A stretch of 48,074 nt of DNA from Oscillospiraceae bacterium (GTDB lineage Bacteria; Bacillota_A; Clostridia; Oscillospirales; Oscillospiraceae), in contig JAFVPA010000028.1 of assembly GCA_017505505.1 (NCBI GenBank), positions 1 to 48,074 on the forward strand. Direction: 5' to 3'. Under the pieces are notes generated by a model. The model was not told the origin of the DNA. It worked only from the letters and a program-made list of their open reading frames with translations, and ran no database searches. This document shows positions 1 to 7,422 of this stretch, in pieces (position 1 is the first letter of the stretch; every line of letters begins with the position of its first letter). The position numbers and the translations under genes were made by a program.

Positions 1-1
1 G

Positions 2-205
2 TATCTTTCACATATTACGGATGAAAAACCGATTACTGCCAGACAATGCATTAAGGCTCTTGCGCAAGTAGGTATGGCAAAACCACAATACATTCCAAGG
101 ATACTGTCCTGTTTTCATGGCGCTGATTTATCGAAGTACAAAGACAGTATGCGTTCCCTGATTAAAAAGGACATGGAGGAAACTGAAAGATTACTAACTG
201 AGTAA
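2..205 (+). CDS. C-terminal fragment of a HEAT-like repeat protein (partial)
   Basis: The frame is open from the first bases of the window to a TAA at 203-205 and encodes 67 residues. The sequence is helical and reads like a paired-helix HEAT or armadillo-type repeat, with an ITDEKPITARQCIKAL segment followed by a second predicted helix. The start lies outside the window, so length and function cannot be judged. Small Clostridial HEAT-like proteins of unknown role have similar C-termini. That assignment is from memory of the family and is tentative. Base composition here is more AT-rich than in the rest of the window. Confidence 0.5.
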   Translation, partial: YLSHITDEKPITARQCIKALAQVGMAKPQYIPRILSCFHGADLSKYKDSMRSLIKKDMEETERLLTE

Positions 206-260
206 ATTCCAATATGTCGAACTGCTAGAGGGCAGTGAGTGGCAGGTTTTCGCGTGGGGT

Positions 261-298
261 GGTGCACTTTTGTGGTTTTACACCCACGTTTATGCACC
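261..298. other. Nested inverted repeats in intergenic region
   Basis: Two nested short dyads are visible. GGTGCA at 261-266 pairs with TGCACC at 293-298, and GTGG at 272-275 pairs with CCAC at 283-286. They lie just upstream of a strong terminator hairpin. They could form a small RNA structure or be a remnant. I see no gene between 206 and 434. Confidence 0.35.
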
Positions 299-316
299 GT
301 TTGGTGCGTAACACGC

Positions 317-351
317 AAAAAATCGACATGCTTTGGCATGTCGATTTTTTT
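317..351. terminator. Bidirectional intrinsic terminator
   Basis: A perfect 15-bp stem (317-331 with 336-350) encloses a TTTG tetraloop. The stem begins in an A-run and ends in a T-run, so it can terminate transcription from either side. It separates the HEAT-like fragment from the methyltransferase. Confidence 0.85.
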
Positions 352-434
352 ATCTTAAGGGTTACCATTGTTAATCAAATCTGGTTCGATCCATTTGAGT
401 TCGTGAAACTTTGCAAAATGTACGGAGTAAGCGC

Positions 435-1142
435 ATGAAGAACATTTTACAGATTCGTGAGTCGGAGCGAAAATCGCACATTGCTGTATACAGTAGCCAT
501 AGGCTTTATTCTCCCGGAAGTTGGTTGTCAAAGCCTGTAAGTACGGTTTTGAACTTAATTCCCTTATTTTCTGATTATAAAGAGATCCATGTACTGGATC
601 TGGGCTGCGGTGTTGGCCGGAACAGTATTGCTGTTGCAAAGGCTTTTGCATCTATATCCTGTCAAATTGATTGTGTTGATATTCTGGATACCGCAATCCA
701 AATGCTGGCGGAGTATGCAAAAATACATCATGTTGAAGAGTGGATCCGTGGCATCGTATCTTCCATCGAGGGATTTCCCATTGAAAAAGAACATTATGAT
801 TTGATACTTGCTGTCTCTGCACTGGAACATGTAGATTCCTTGGGTTCCTTCCTGGATATATTGGGACAGATACGTGACGGCCTGCGCACTGGAGGTGTTG
901 CTTGTCTGATCATAAATACAGATGTGGTTGAACGACGAAAATCTGATGGAAAATTGTTTCCGCCTCAATTTGAGATCGTGCTGCAGGGAGAGAAGCTTGT
1001 TCGGATTTTGGGACGGTATTTTAATGGCTGTGAGATACTTAAGCAGTCTGTTTCCCATCAGAACTATGATATTCCACGGGAATATGGTGTTTCTGAGATG
1101 GATACGAACGTTGTTACGTATGTGATTCGAAAATATGTATAA
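435..1142 (+). CDS. SAM-dependent methyltransferase, class I
   Basis: This 235-residue protein probably transfers a methyl group from S-adenosylmethionine; the substrate is unknown. The glycine-rich SAM-binding motif I, VLDLGCGVGRN, lies near residue 55. It is followed by an acidic motif (DCVDI) and a motif-IV-like LILAVSALEHV, typical of the Methyltransf_11/25 families. An in-frame ATG exists at 411, but the ATG at 435 has GGAG eight bases upstream and is preferred. The gene stands alone between two terminators. Its AT-richness and codon use (many TTT, ATT, AAA codons) differ from the GC-rich, C-ending codons of the following genes, which suggests horizontal acquisition. The family call is solid; the role is unknown. 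Confidence 0.85.
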   Translation: MKNILQIRESERKSHIAVYSSHRLYSPGSWLSKPVSTVLNLIPLFSDYKEIHVLDLGCGVGRNSIAVAKAFASISCQIDCVDILDTAIQMLAEYAKIHHVEEWIRGIVSSIEGFPIEKEHYDLILAVSALEHVDSLGSFLDILGQIRDGLRTGGVACLIINTDVVERRKSDGKLFPPQFEIVLQGEKLVRILGRYFNGCEILKQSVSHQNYDIPREYGVSEMDTNVVTYVIRKYV

Positions 1143-1175
1143 AACCGGAGCGGCCCCAATGGGCTGCTCCGGTTT
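1141..1175. terminator. Intrinsic terminator between methyltransferase and AraC gene
   Basis: AAACCGGAGC at 1142-1151 pairs with GCTCCGGTTT at 1166-1175. An extra GGCCC/GGGCT stretch extends the stem inward. It lies directly after the methyltransferase stop and just past the convergent AraC stop, so it can serve both genes. Confidence 0.8.
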
Positions 1176-1177
1176 GT

Positions 1178-2134
1178 TCAGTTCTGCATCTTACGATACT
1201 GTCTTGGGGAGATACCGTATTCTTGTTTAAACGCCCGGAAAAAGGAGGAGTAGTCAGAAAATCCAACCTGTTCTGCAACATTTTCCAGAGAGATCCCTTT
1301 TTCAATCAGAGTTTTGGCGGCGATCAGGCGGCGTTGCGTGACGCAGCGGTAAAAGCTGACTCCCATTTTTTTTCGGAAGGTCTGGGTTATGGTGCTTTCA
1401 CTGACAAAGAAGTGGTGGGCAATATCAGGCAGGGAGATTTTGTCCTCCAGATGGGCTTCCAAGTAAGCCAGTACCTGATCAATCAGTTCCGGTTTCTCTG
1501 CCTGCATGGTTCTGACGTGAATATCTTTGCTGAACCGGTAGAGATGGGTCAAAATCGTGATCGTGTTCCCGATTACCATGGATTCCCAGCCCGGATCTCT
1601 CTGTTCAGACTCCCGAACACCGGCATGAAACAGGTCACACAAGAAGCCCCAATTGCTACCTGCTGTCCGAAAGAAAGCCGGTTTGTCGAGGATTGAATCC
1701 AAAAAATCAGAGCTTGTTCGGACGACCTGCTGCATGAATTCCGGATTGATCCAGAGTACATCCCGGATATAGGGCTCTACGACCACCTCCGGAAGCAGGG
1801 CCCGGTGACTGATATCCGGCGGAACGAGAATGATGTCACCCTTTTGCAGTTTATATCGTTCCGTTCCGATGATATATTCGGCGCCGCATGTATTGTGGCA
1901 GCAGAGGATCTCGTAGAATGTATGACTGTGCAGCTGAATATTGGCATTGGAATGGCTGATGTCTACATGGGTATTGACATAAGGGGAGTCCATTTCAAGC
2001 TCCTGATAGAAGTTTTCGTAGGCATATCCCATTTTCTTTAACTGGTGCTGAAATTCCCCGGGATCAACCTTCATTGCTGTTTCGGAAAATATTTGAGAAA
2101 TCTCCCGTATCTCGGATAATTTCACAAAAATCAT
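1178..2134 (-). CDS. AraC-family transcriptional regulator
   Basis: This 318-residue protein has a cupin-like sensor half and a C-terminal double helix-turn-helix. The N-terminal half carries an HSHTFYEILCCHNT stretch and an RYKLQKGDIILVPPDISH stretch typical of AraC cupin domains. The last ~100 residues contain ESTITQTFRKKMGVSFYRCV and ENVAEQVGFSDYSSFFRAFK, the two HTH units. It is divergent from the symporter-creatininase-esterase genes and probably activates them in response to their substrate. The ATG at 2134 touches its GGGAG site, so a GTG at 2125, nine bases downstream, is a plausible true start. The -35 of its own promoter lies inside an operator repeat, implying autoregulation. Confidence 0.93.
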   Translation of the reverse strand: MIFVKLSEIREISQIFSETAMKVDPGEFQHQLKKMGYAYENFYQELEMDSPYVNTHVDISHSNANIQLHSHTFYEILCCHNTCGAEYIIGTERYKLQKGDIILVPPDISHRALLPEVVVEPYIRDVLWINPEFMQQVVRTSSDFLDSILDKPAFFRTAGSNWGFLCDLFHAGVRESEQRDPGWESMVIGNTITILTHLYRFSKDIHVRTMQAEKPELIDQVLAYLEAHLEDKISLPDIAHHFFVSESTITQTFRKKMGVSFYRCVTQRRLIAAKTLIEKGISLENVAEQVGFSDYSSFFRAFKQEYGISPRQYRKMQN

Positions 2135-2160
2135 CTCCCTGGTTTGGTGGATTTGGTGAT

Positions 2161-2189
2161 ATTATAACACAACAATGCTGGAATTGCAA
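2161..2189 (-). promoter_or_regulatory. Predicted promoter of the AraC gene
   Basis: On the minus strand, TTGCAA (2189-2184) and TATAAT (2166-2161) are separated by 17 bases. The -35 hexamer is embedded in the first operator repeat (2174-2190), so a regulator bound there would block this promoter. Confidence 0.7.
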
Positions 2190-2211
2190 TATGGAATGCT
2201 GTTATTGCAAT
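2174..2211 (+). promoter_or_regulatory. Two direct repeats, probable AraC operator
   Basis: Two 17-bp direct copies of AATGCTG-N3-TTGCAAT occur at 2174-2190 and 2195-2211, with 14 of 14 specified bases identical. Their starts are 21 bp apart, two helical turns. AraC-family proteins bind direct repeats spaced this way. The downstream repeat ends exactly at the -35 region of the symporter promoter, as expected for an activator. Confidence 0.75.
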
Positions 2212-2239
2212 TTATTTTGCGTTCATATTTTGTTAAAAT
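2211..2239 (+). promoter_or_regulatory. Predicted activator-dependent promoter of the symporter operon
   Basis: An extended -10, TGTTAAAAT (hexamer TAAAAT 2234-2239), follows a poor -35 (TTTATT 2211-2216) at 17-bp spacing. The weak -35 abuts the AraC-type repeat. The leader then carries a 7-bp hairpin (2251-2257 with 2270-2276) just before the AGGAGG site at 2283. Confidence 0.6.
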
Positions 2240-2298
2240 AGTTCCATCAATGTGGGGTTTGCTGTTATTCCCCACAAATTTTTAGGAGGAAGATAAAA

Positions 2299-3738
2299 AT
2301 GGCAAAAATCGCAAAGAAACCCTCTGCGAAGCTGACTCCTGTCCATATCTTCGGCTACGGCTGCGGCGACGCAGGCGGTGTCGTTGGTCTGTACATGGTC
2401 TCCGGCTTCATGACCCGCTTCCTGCAGGTCAACCTGCAGGTCAACGCTGGTATCCTGGCTACCATGCTGCTGATCTGGAACATTTGGGACGCAGTGAACG
2501 ATCCCCTGATGGGCACCATCATGGACATCTTCTTCGCCAAGGCTAAGCCCGGCGCAGATAAGTTCCGTCCCTGGATCCTGGCCTCCATCCCCATCCTGGT
2601 TGTTGGTCTGATCTCCTTCTTCGTTGTTCCTCCCATGATGGGCGGCGGCTTCGCAATGATCGCTGCAGCATTCGTGCTGAAGATCGTCTTCGAAGGCGGC
2701 TACACCATGATGAACATTGGTATGGGCTCCCTGATCGGCAACATGGCTATGAACGACACCGAGCGTGCTACCCTGGCTTCCGCCCGTGGCTTCGGTTCCA
2801 CCCTGGGTGGCGCTGTCGGCGGCATGCTGATTCCCCTGTGCCTGGGTAAGTTCGGTATGGACAATGCCGGCTTCGCCAAGACTGCCTGCATCATGGCTAT
2901 CCCCATGGGCATTCTGGTCTTCCTGCACTACGCTCTGACCGAAGAGCGCAACAAGACCGCTCCCGGCGCTGTTGTTGAGAAGACTCAGGAAGAGAAGGAT
3001 GCCGAGAAGTTTAAGATCACCGACATCTGGAACATCATCACCAAGAACCGCGCTTTCCTGGCTCTGGTTCTGCACTCCATCTGCATCTGCGGCGTTCAGG
3101 CTCTGGCTCAGGGCGCTACCACCTACATGTATGCTGACGTTCTGAAGAACATTTCCATCCAGTCTCTGGGTTCCGCCCTGTCCACCGCTACCATGGTCAT
3201 CATCCTGGTTGCAGCTCCCGTGCTGACCCGTAAGTGGGACCTGGTTCTGATCATCCGTACCTGCCTGCTGGCTGGTGTCGTTGCTTACGTTGGCCTGCTG
3301 GCTTACGCTCTGATGGTCGCTGAGCTGAACGCTGTTCTGTTCGTTATCTGGAACTCCTGCGCCGGCGCTCTGGTTCAGATGTCCGTCCAGATGCAGTGGG
3401 GCCTGGTTGCTGAGTCCATCGACTACAACGAGTACCTCACCGGCAAGCGTAACGAGGGTACCATCTACGGCTTCTTCTCCCTGTCCCGCCGTATTGGCTC
3501 CACCATCGCTAACTCCGCTTCCGTTCTGATCATTGCTGCCATCGGCTACGACGCCGCTGCTGCAAACGCTGGTCTGGATCAGGCTCCTGGCACCATCATG
3601 GGCATCAAGCTGATGGTCCTGGGCTTCCCCCTGCTGGCTGCTATCGGCTCCTGGAGCTGCTTCACCTTCATCTGGAACATCAACAAGGATGTCCGTGCAA
3701 AGATGGCTGAGTGGAAGGCTGCTAAGCTGGGCAAGTAA
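2299..3738 (+). CDS. GPH-family (MFS_2) sugar/glycoside:cation symporter
   Basis: This 479-residue, twelve-helix transporter belongs to the glycoside-pentoside-hexuronide:cation symporter family, whose members include MelB and GusB. Family hallmarks are visible: IWDAVNDPLMGTIMD near residue 70, FRPWILASIP near residue 93, and SIDYNEYLTGKRNEGTIYGF near residue 375. It is preceded by TTTAGGAGGA. Codon use is extremely biased to CTG, GCT, ATC and TTC, suggesting high expression when induced. It heads the run with the creatininase-family protein and carboxylesterase, which together suggest uptake and hydrolysis of an esterified or amide-bearing small glycoside. The actual substrate cannot be read from sequence. 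Confidence 0.95.
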   Translation: MAKIAKKPSAKLTPVHIFGYGCGDAGGVVGLYMVSGFMTRFLQVNLQVNAGILATMLLIWNIWDAVNDPLMGTIMDIFFAKAKPGADKFRPWILASIPILVVGLISFFVVPPMMGGGFAMIAAAFVLKIVFEGGYTMMNIGMGSLIGNMAMNDTERATLASARGFGSTLGGAVGGMLIPLCLGKFGMDNAGFAKTACIMAIPMGILVFLHYALTEERNKTAPGAVVEKTQEEKDAEKFKITDIWNIITKNRAFLALVLHSICICGVQALAQGATTYMYADVLKNISIQSLGSALSTATMVIILVAAPVLTRKWDLVLIIRTCLLAGVVAYVGLLAYALMVAELNAVLFVIWNSCAGALVQMSVQMQWGLVAESIDYNEYLTGKRNEGTIYGFFSLSRRIGSTIANSASVLIIAAIGYDAAAANAGLDQAPGTIMGIKLMVLGFPLLAAIGSWSCFTFIWNINKDVRAKMAEWKAAKLGK

Positions 3739-3770
3739 TTTACTTACTGAAACAGTCTAACGTCCGTTTT

Positions 3771-3803
3771 GAGCGGCACGGCTTTTGCCGTGCCGCTCTT
3801 TCT
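3771..3803 (+). terminator. Intergenic terminator after symporter gene
   Basis: A perfect 12-bp GC-rich stem (3771-3782 with 3787-3798) has a TTTT loop and is followed by TTTCTC. The T-run is short and the next gene starts 38 bases later in the same direction. It therefore probably reduces rather than abolishes read-through into the creatininase and esterase genes. Confidence 0.75.
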
Positions 3804-3840
3804 CATGGAATGTATTTCCGATGCGAGGAAAGGAAAAATT

Positions 3841-4674
3841 ATGCGTACACGTATTTTGGGTAAGCTTTTAAACAGTGAGGTTCAGGATTACCTTAAACGA
3901 AATGATATCATCATCGTTCCTGTAGGTACCACAGAAATGCACGGCGGTCTGCCTCTGGACTGTGAGACCGTCATGTCTGAGGCATTGGCTTTAAAAATGG
4001 CAGAGGCCTGTGATGGGCTGGTGCTGACCGGGCTGCCTTATTTCTATGCAGGTGCCACGGCTTCCGGACGGGGCACGGTGCAGGTCAGTGTCCGTCAAGG
4101 CATTGATTATCTGGGAGCCATTGCCAGGAGCCTGCTGCGCCTGGGCTTCAAGCGACAGGTCTATGTTTCCTTCCACGGTCCTGCCCACATGACCATCTGT
4201 CCCATGATCCGGGACTTCTATGATGAGACCGGTGTGCCGATCCTGTATCTGGACAGTGTCATGCAGATCCTGGGCAATCTCAACGCTCTGGGCGGCTTGG
4301 ATGGTTTTAATGACATCTTTGTGGGTGCCTACAAGGTCATGGGCCGTCTGGAGGATGTGCCCCTTGTCACAGGCTACAGTGAGCAGGTACCCCAGTCCTG
4401 CGCCCCCTTCAATGATCTGTTTGCGCTGGGCTATCAGTCCGCAGCTGTGGGCTACTGCTTCGGCGAGAATCAGGATCATGCCCCCACTCCCGATATCCCG
4501 GACATTGAGACCCGGGACCGCATGGCAGAGAATGGCGTGAAGGTCATTGACCGTCTGGTGGAGAAGATGAATATGCCCCATGTGGTGGAGCAGCTTCGGA
4601 AGCTGGAAGCCTATGGCCTGGAAAACGAGAAGAAGTATCCCTGGATGCCTGCTGCCTGGAACCGGAATCATTAA
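3841..4674 (+). CDS. Creatininase-family amidohydrolase
   Basis: This 277-residue protein belongs to the creatininase/MftE family of metal-dependent amidohydrolases. The N-terminal metal-binding signature is GTTEMHGGLPLDCE, giving Glu32, His34 and Asp40 as likely ligands. A second conserved segment, SFHGPAHMT near residue 110, replaces the more usual GHGGN loop, and GENQDH near residue 205 may supply the later acidic ligand. An in-frame ATG 72 bases upstream would start inside the terminator hairpin, so the ATG at 3841 behind AGGAAAGG was chosen. It lies between the symporter and an esterase, implying hydrolysis of an imported compound. The family is established; substrate and step are inference. 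Confidence 0.88.
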   Translation: MRTRILGKLLNSEVQDYLKRNDIIIVPVGTTEMHGGLPLDCETVMSEALALKMAEACDGLVLTGLPYFYAGATASGRGTVQVSVRQGIDYLGAIARSLLRLGFKRQVYVSFHGPAHMTICPMIRDFYDETGVPILYLDSVMQILGNLNALGGLDGFNDIFVGAYKVMGRLEDVPLVTGYSEQVPQSCAPFNDLFALGYQSAAVGYCFGENQDHAPTPDIPDIETRDRMAENGVKVIDRLVEKMNMPHVVEQLRKLEAYGLENEKKYPWMPAAWNRNH

Positions 4675-4684
4675 GGAGACAACT

Positions 4685-6040
4685 ATGGATTATATCGTTC
4701 AAACACCTTGCGGCACCCTGAAGGGGTGTGCAGGCCGTGTGCCCGGCACGGCTGCCTATAAGGGCATCCGCTACGCCACTGCCGGTCGCTGGGAATATCC
4801 CACCCAGATAACGGCCTGGGAGGGTATCTATGATGCCACCCGGTATGGAAACTGCTCTTATCAGCCCCGGGCATTTTATAACGAGGAAGAAAACCTCAAA
4901 AAGTATTTTTACTACAACGAATTCCGGAAAGGGGAGACCTACAGCTACAGTGAGGACTGTCTGTTCCTGAATATCTTTACCCCTGATACGGCCAGGGAAG
5001 GGGACAAGCTTCCGGTCCTCATTTATATCCACGGCGGCGGATTTACCGGTGGCTGCGGCCATGAGAAGCATTTTGACGGCCCTGTTTGGCCCGCCAAGGG
5101 AATCATTGGTGTGACGTTGAACTACCGCCTTGGTCCTCTGGGCTTCCTGACGCTGCCGGAGCTGAAGCAGGAGGCAGGCTTTACCGGAAATTATGGCCTG
5201 TATGACCAGATGACCGCCATCAAATGGGTGAAGGATAACATTGCAGCTTTCGGCGGTGACCCGGAGAATATTACCATTATGGGACAGAGCGCCGGAGCAA
5301 TGAGCGTTCAGCAGCACAGCCTCAGCCCCATGACGGAGGGCCTTTTCCAGAAGGCAGTTATGTCCAGCGGCGGCGGTGTCAGCAAGGCCCTGTCTGCCCA
5401 GCTGCCGGAAAAGACCTATGATTTCTGGCACGCCGTTATGGAGGCCTGTGGCTGTAAGAATCTGGAAGCGTTCCGGGGAGTTTCTCCCGAAAAGCTGTTT
5501 GCCACCTGGCAGAATCTGAAAAAGACCAGAAAGGGCGGCCAATGCTCTCCCTGCCTGGATGGCCGTTTCGTGGTGGACACCGGTACGGACCTGCTGAAAG
5601 CGGGCAAGCAGAAGCAGATCTCCTACATGGCCGGCTCCACCAGTGAGGACATGATGCCGCCGATTCTGCACAGCATGGCCAAGAGCTGGTGTGCAGCCCA
5701 GGCGCAGAAGAGCTACTGCTGGTACTTTGACCGCCGTCTTCCCGGCGACGACAACGGTGCCTGGCACTCAAGCGACCTGTGGTACTGGTTCGGCACTCTG
5801 GAAAACTGCTGGCGTCCCATGACGAAGAAAGACGTTGAACTGAGTGACCAGATGACGGATTATCTGATAAACTTCTGCAAGTACGGCGATCCAAACGGCG
5901 CGGGCCTGACAGCCTGGGTTCCTGTGTCCGGAAATCAGGGCAAGGTCCTGATGCTGGGCGAGGCCGATACCCACATGGGAAATCCCAGTTTGCTGAAAAT
6001 GACAAAGACCATGCTGACCAATAAGGCGGTAGGGGAATAA
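4685..6040 (+). CDS. Type B carboxylesterase
   Basis: This 451-residue alpha/beta hydrolase of the carboxylesterase type B family (PF00135) lacks a signal peptide, so it is probably cytoplasmic. Diagnostic motifs are SEDCLFLNIF at residues 89-98, the oxyanion-hole HGGGF at 116-120, and the nucleophile elbow GQSAGAMS with Ser202. A GAWHSSDLWYWFG segment near residue 360 supplies the probable catalytic His. At 451 residues it is somewhat short for a family usually near 500-550. The chosen ATG follows AAGGAGA by five bases and begins 10 bases after the creatininase stop, so the two are co-transcribed. It probably cleaves an ester in the compound imported by the upstream symporter. Confidence 0.92.
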   Translation: MDYIVQTPCGTLKGCAGRVPGTAAYKGIRYATAGRWEYPTQITAWEGIYDATRYGNCSYQPRAFYNEEENLKKYFYYNEFRKGETYSYSEDCLFLNIFTPDTAREGDKLPVLIYIHGGGFTGGCGHEKHFDGPVWPAKGIIGVTLNYRLGPLGFLTLPELKQEAGFTGNYGLYDQMTAIKWVKDNIAAFGGDPENITIMGQSAGAMSVQQHSLSPMTEGLFQKAVMSSGGGVSKALSAQLPEKTYDFWHAVMEACGCKNLEAFRGVSPEKLFATWQNLKKTRKGGQCSPCLDGRFVVDTGTDLLKAGKQKQISYMAGSTSEDMMPPILHSMAKSWCAAQAQKSYCWYFDRRLPGDDNGAWHSSDLWYWFGTLENCWRPMTKKDVELSDQMTDYLINFCKYGDPNGAGLTAWVPVSGNQGKVLMLGEADTHMGNPSLLKMTKTMLTNKAVGE

Positions 6041-6048
6041 ACAACAAG

Positions 6049-6075
6049 GCGCGGCTTAAAAAAGCCGCGCTTTTT
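6049..6075 (+). terminator. Intrinsic terminator of the esterase operon
   Basis: GCGCGGCTT at 6049-6057 pairs with AAGCCGCGC at 6062-6070 and is followed by TTTTT. It closes the AraC-linked catabolic operon. Confidence 0.88.
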
Positions 6076-6125
6076 GTGAGAAAAGGAAAAAAGAGAAAAA
6101 CATTTGTATTTCCAGGAAAAACAAG

Positions 6126-6154
6126 TTGACAGCTTCGGGTTCCGGTGTTATACT
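6126..6154 (+). promoter_or_regulatory. Strong sigma-A promoter of the lysine transporter operon
   Basis: Consensus TTGACA (6126-6131) and TATACT (6149-6154) are separated by 17 bases, with a TGT extended -10. Transcription should start near 6161, just ahead of the riboswitch. Confidence 0.88.
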
Positions 6155-6174
6155 CTCAATAACTTAAAACTGTG

Positions 6175-6345
6175 AGTCGATAGAGGCGCGGCACGCATGA
6201 GTACCTTTTTCCATGAGGGTCTGGGCATCCGGGAAAAGGGAAGGGGCAAGCCGCCGAAGGACACAAGCGGCCCTGGTTTGTGATCCTGGGTCACGGGAGA
6301 ATATCTCGTGGACTGTCACGTTTCGTGGAGTGCTATCATTCTGAG
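6175..6345 (+). promoter_or_regulatory. Lysine riboswitch (L box)
   Basis: The leader carries the conserved lysine aptamer elements: GATAGAGGCGC at 6179-6189, GAGTACC at 6200-6206, the core GGCAAGCCGCCGAAGG near 6244-6260, and the GGGTCACGGGAGAATATC-type arm near 6288-6305. The closing helix pairs GATAG (6179-6183) with CTATC (6333-6337). A terminator follows at 6366. Binding of lysine is therefore expected to switch off the downstream ABC transporter, which makes lysine its likely substrate. The assignment is by recognition of the consensus, not by a covariance search. Confidence 0.9.
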
Positions 6346-6365
6346 TATATGGTCTTTGCCATTTG

Positions 6366-6404
6366 CCGTGAATGTTGGAGTTTCTCCGGATTCGCGGTTT
6401 TTTT
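6366..6404 (+). terminator. Riboswitch-controlled terminator
   Basis: CCGTGAAT...GGAG at 6366-6380 pairs, with two G-T wobbles, with CTCC...ATTCGCGG at 6384-6397. Seven T residues follow. It sits between the lysine aptamer and the first gene, as expected for an expression platform. Confidence 0.88.
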
Positions 6405-6432
6405 GTTAGAAATCTGAAAGGAACTGAGAAAA

Positions 6433-7329
6433 ATGAGAAGACATGCAAGACTGCTGAGCCTGGCCCTGATCCTGACCATGCTCCTGACCCTGACCGCCTG
6501 CGGCGGCAAGACGGAAGCTCCCGCTGAGACCCAGGCTGCTGCCCCTGCCGAGACCGGTGCTGCCGCCATCACCGGCGTGGAAGACGGCGTTCTGACCGTC
6601 GGTATGGAGTGCGCTTATGCTCCCTATAACTGGACCCAGATGGACGACTCCAACGGCGCTGTCCCCATCGCCAACAACCCCGGTGCTTATGCCAACGGCT
6701 ATGACGTTATGATCGCCAAGAAGATCTGCGAAGCCAACGGCTGGGAGCTGGAAGTCATGGCTATCGGCTGGGACGGCCTGGTGCCTGCTCTGAACGCCGG
6801 CCAACTGGATGCTGTTATCGCCGGCCAGTCCATGACCGAGACCCGTATGCAGGAAGTCGACATGGCAGGCCCCTACTTCTACGCCTCCATCGTCTGCGTC
6901 ACCCAGGCTGACAATGCCCTGGCTTCTGCCACCGGCATCTCCCAGCTGTCCGGTGCCTGCACCGCACAGACCGGTACCATCTGGTACGATTCCTGCCTGC
7001 CCCAGATCGAAGGCGCTGAGCTGATGCCCGCTTCCGAGACCGCACCCGCTATGATCATGGCAGTCACCTCTGGCACTGTGGATTATATCTGCACCGATAT
7101 GCCCACCGCTATGGGTGCCTGCGCTACCTACGACAACCTGGTCATCCTGGACTTCACCGGTTCCGAGGATAACTTTGAGGTCGATGCAGGTGAGATCAAC
7201 ATCGGTATCTCCGTCGTCAAGGGCAACACCTTCCTGCTGGACGCTATGAACGCTGTCCTGAACGAGATGACCGTGGATGACTTCAACAACACCATGAACG
7301 AGGCTATTGCTGTTCAGCCTGAAATCTGA
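6433..7329 (+). CDS. Lysine-type amino acid ABC transporter, substrate-binding lipoprotein
   Basis: This 298-residue periplasmic-binding-like protein belongs to the SBP_bac_3 family. A lipoprotein signal peptide runs to LTAC with lipidated Cys23, followed by an Ala/Glu/Thr-rich linker to about residue 45. The mature part begins LTVGMECAYAPYNW, the usual opening of amino acid binding proteins, and includes GYDVMIAKKICE and the GLVPALNAGQLDAVIAG segment. AAAGGA precedes the ATG. It is the first gene behind the lysine riboswitch, so lysine or a close analogue is the expected ligand. Codon use is highly optimised, fitting the high expression of binding proteins. Confidence 0.95.
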   Translation: MRRHARLLSLALILTMLLTLTACGGKTEAPAETQAAAPAETGAAAITGVEDGVLTVGMECAYAPYNWTQMDDSNGAVPIANNPGAYANGYDVMIAKKICEANGWELEVMAIGWDGLVPALNAGQLDAVIAGQSMTETRMQEVDMAGPYFYASIVCVTQADNALASATGISQLSGACTAQTGTIWYDSCLPQIEGAELMPASETAPAMIMAVTSGTVDYICTDMPTAMGACATYDNLVILDFTGSEDNFEVDAGEINIGISVVKGNTFLLDAMNAVLNEMTVDDFNNTMNEAIAVQPEI

Positions 7330-7352
7330 TACCCTGTTTTTCTGAAAAAACA

Positions 7353-7385
7353 CTGACCGGACTGCCGTTCTGGCAGCCCGGTCAG
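7353..7385 (+). other. Intercistronic hairpin between binding protein and permease genes
   Basis: CTGACCGG at 7353-7360 pairs with CCGGTCAG at 7378-7385, with an inner CTGCC/GGCAG stem. There is no T-run. It probably protects the 3' end of the binding-protein message, giving more of it than of the permease and ATPase. Confidence 0.6.
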
Positions 7386-7422
7386 ACTGCATCCTAATAA
7401 TGAATTGGAAGGAACCATAAGA

